A DNA stretch of 64,000 bases from Schistocephalus solidus (lineage: Eukaryota; Platyhelminthes; Cestoda; Diphyllobothriidea; Diphyllobothriidae), in NCBI GenBank assembly GCA_017591395.1, contig WEDG01004125.1, positions 62,001-126,000 of the forward strand, in the 5' to 3' direction. The notes below the pieces were generated by a model. It did not search any database. It was not told the origin of the DNA and worked only from the letters and a program-made list of their open reading frames with translations. The position numbers were made by a program, and so were the translations under genes. Each line of letters begins with the position of its first letter. Positions within the stretch are counted from its first letter, which is position 1. Positions 61,706 through 64,000 of this stretch are shown one piece after another.

Positions 61706-64000
61706 CTATACAGGAAAAAAGTCTTACGTTATTTGTAACTAAACATAATTGTGCTTTACTTATGTTAAGTTTTGTGGTCTTCAGCTTCATAGCAGACACG
61801 CCCTTCTCGTTTATTTACTTTACGTAATAAAATATATTGTCTTGAAAAAGCAAACAATTACAGATTGACTTCATATTACCATATTTAACAGGCAAAAAGT
61901 AAGGCAACAGTAAGTGGTACTTTCGCTCAGAATTGTCCTGCATAAATTACTCTTGATACACTATAACTTCTCTCAAAGCGATGCTGTCCGAGACCGTAAT
62001 GCAGATCCTGTATCAAAAATGAATATTGCGAGTTACACGGTGTAGTATATCATTGTGTTCAGAAGTGCCTCCTGTTATCCTTCGCCTCCTGCTCCTGCTC
62101 CACCTCCTCCTCCGTCTTAACATGATCACAATCATCATAAGCAGCAGTAGCATCATCGTCATCAACAACACAACTTTACATATCACACATACTAAAGGCA
62201 TTATCGTAGCGGGTAGTAACGAACCCCCATCAACAATCACAAGCTGAATTTTCCCGGATGCGGTATTCTGACGTGGACTACCAATAAGGAAATAATAGTG
62301 CTGAAATTCCTTCATTCAAATAGAATACATGGGCAAATATCCCGACGCAAATGACCTTTAATATTCGACCTGCAAATGACAGGGCAGTTGAACCCGTGGA
62401 GAGTATTGTGGAATATTTTCCATGCATGCTGGATGACCATCTGACGTGGGCTGAAATCGCCTTCGTTATTTCTGACTGCTCGTAATCATACAGCAATTCG
62501 CGGCATCTTAGGGCTTTAATAGAGGTAAAAATATATGTGGTAGTGAGACATTCATGTGTCGTTTTGTAGACACACGTCCTTGTTGCCTTTTGGCTCAATG
62601 TACGGCCTCACGAACAGCCGCTCATGGGCTTGTAGATTAAAGGCAACAAGGTTGCAAACGACAAAAATGACAATTAAGTAGTCATTTCTAGTTTATTGGA
62701 AATCATAATCAGCCAACCATAGTGAGCCCCAGCTCTTGCTACCCCAGGGGCTTGACATAAAAGTATTGATTTACATGCCTACTGCCCTGTCTTCTGCGTT
62801 CGAAAATATTGAAGGCCGATATAGGGTGGTCAGCTGGGACTGGTTGGTAAAAGCTTATAATCATTCCAGCACCCCTTGTCTTTGTAGATAATACCATTCG
62901 GTGACTATAGCGCTTTATTTAAGAGTACTCAGAAATCAGCTTTTGCAAATGACTAATAATCTTCTTTAAGGAAATATTGTTTGCGAAAATAACTGGCATC
63001 AGATCAGAAACTTCTTAAGAGTCGGACAATCACAGTCTTTGGTATCTCTACCAGTTACCTTAACTTTACCTAACCCCTTGGGGAATGAACGAAGATGGTG
63101 AGTTTAACTTAGGGAGGCATTTTCAGCAATGCTTTTTTACTGGCATTTGAAACTCAAACGACAAGTAGAGTAGATAGCTCCTCTCGGGGTATGTTAACAG
63201 CACTTCAAAAATGGGCTTCTGATTAGACATCTTTGCAGAGATATGGGTGTTATACTGAGTAATATACAACTTGAAGATTTTTTAGTACTTATCAAGTTCA
63301 CTTTTAAAGCATGATACAGTTTATAAGATATCTTATAAAATGTCCAACGAAATATAACATGTTTTTTCGAATCTAAAAAAGGACTTAAGTCGAGTTGTTA
63401 AAGTGAATTTCTTGCAGCCTAGTCCAAGGGTATTTATAGAAAAAATGCAGAAAATTTTCTTATTGACACTCCTGTGTTAACAGATTGTGTCTTTTAGAAA
63501 TTGTGTACTCAAAGAAAATGTTACATTTGATTTTGTACATTTTCAAGGTTTTAGAATTTTCATACCCTTTTAATTTTCATTCACAATGCATCGTATAATT
63601 CAAGCTACTAATGTTAATTATAATGATTACAACGTAATCCAATGTTTTTCATATTATTTTGAGCAATTTGACTTCTTTCTCATAGCAAAGAGTAATGCAT
63701 GCTTTTCATCGCACAGCATTTATACAGCATGCTCTTTGGAAAACTTGAGTGCAAATAATCTGTTGTTATTGTTCAAAATTACTCGGCCAGTTAGACAATT
63801 TTTGAAGCTCTAAGCTACGATTTCTTTGAGTATAAAATTTTGAAAAATGCGATTTCTTGCCGAAGAATTTTAAAAATTAAATATTTGTTATTTGTTCTAT
63901 AAAAAGATTTGAATTCATAAGGACAGCAAAAAGAAAAGAAAAAAATCATGCTACTTAAGTACCCGTTATTGACTGAGAAATTAATTTCAGGTGGCCAAAA
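61706..64000 (-). other. Intron and upstream sequence at the right edge
   Basis: No exon assigned with confidence. An open minus-strand stretch at about 62,362-62,511 (106-codon frame) starts after TTTTACCTCTATTAAAG but has no donor in the phase needed for the exon at 61,705. Triplet-rich CTC/CAT sequence lies at 62,080-62,165, and a SINE fragment at about 62.7 kb. Confidence 0.35.
62695..62770 (-). repeat. SINE fragment
   Basis: The minus strand reads GAGCTGGGGCTCACTATGGT then TGGCTGATTATGATTTCC. This matches the GTGGGGCTCCG...GATTGGCTGATGATGGCT stretch of the 20.2 kb SINE copy. Confidence 0.35.

Overview
This window is eukaryotic and most likely comes from a flatworm, probably a diphyllobothriid-type tapeworm (Spirometra, Dibothriocephalus or Schistocephalus relatives). 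Coding exons are short, isolated and GC-richer. They sit in long AT-rich introns packed with decayed retroelements: an RTE-like LINE whose reverse-transcriptase ORF continues into a zinc-finger tail, Penelope-like elements, a CR1-like LINE and tRNA-derived SINEs. The lineage call rests on my recollection of these element families, not on a search.

The main gene lies on the minus strand and runs through most of the window, from about 61.7 kb down to at least 10.6 kb. Its exons, 5' to 3', are: a pre-PDZ exon (61,626-61,705), two PDZ exons (52,282-52,404 and 49,589-49,697), two putative linker exons (49,357-49,469 and 49,112-49,187), a tentative exon (43,089-43,227), a His/Cys-rich linker exon (39,000-39,604), three C2 exons (22,173-22,309, 19,236-19,420, 13,178-13,317) and a 46-nt exon (10,614-10,659). 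PDZ followed by C2 is the core of the RIM/Piccolo/Fife family, presynaptic active-zone scaffolds. Intron phases agree at every junction from pre-PDZ to the microexon except one (PDZ exon 2 to the next exon). The 5' part of the gene, expected to hold an N-terminal Rab-binding zinc finger, lies beyond the right edge. The 3' end was not found.

The introns hold the mobile DNA. RTE-like copy 1 (about 14.7-18.5 kb, plus) lies between C2 exons 2 and 3. Between C2 exon 1 and the His/Cys linker exon lie RTE-like copy 2 (23.3-25.7 kb, plus), two Penelope-like elements head to head (27.2-29.3 kb minus; 29.3-31.55 kb plus) bracketed by (TA)n tracts, and a CR1-like fragment (32.35-33.4 kb, plus). Short 3' fragments of the RTE-like element lie on the minus strand at 7.9-8.2 kb and 46.1-46.6 kb. 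All copies are broken by stops or frameshifts.

At the left end, the last exon of a second, convergent plus-strand gene (2,824-3,129) encodes a death-like domain and is followed by a polyadenylation signal. The rest is AT-rich intron or intergenic sequence with SINE pieces, degenerate telomere-like tracts, microsatellites and hairpins. Exon boundaries are inferred from splice-site consensus, reading frame and phase only.
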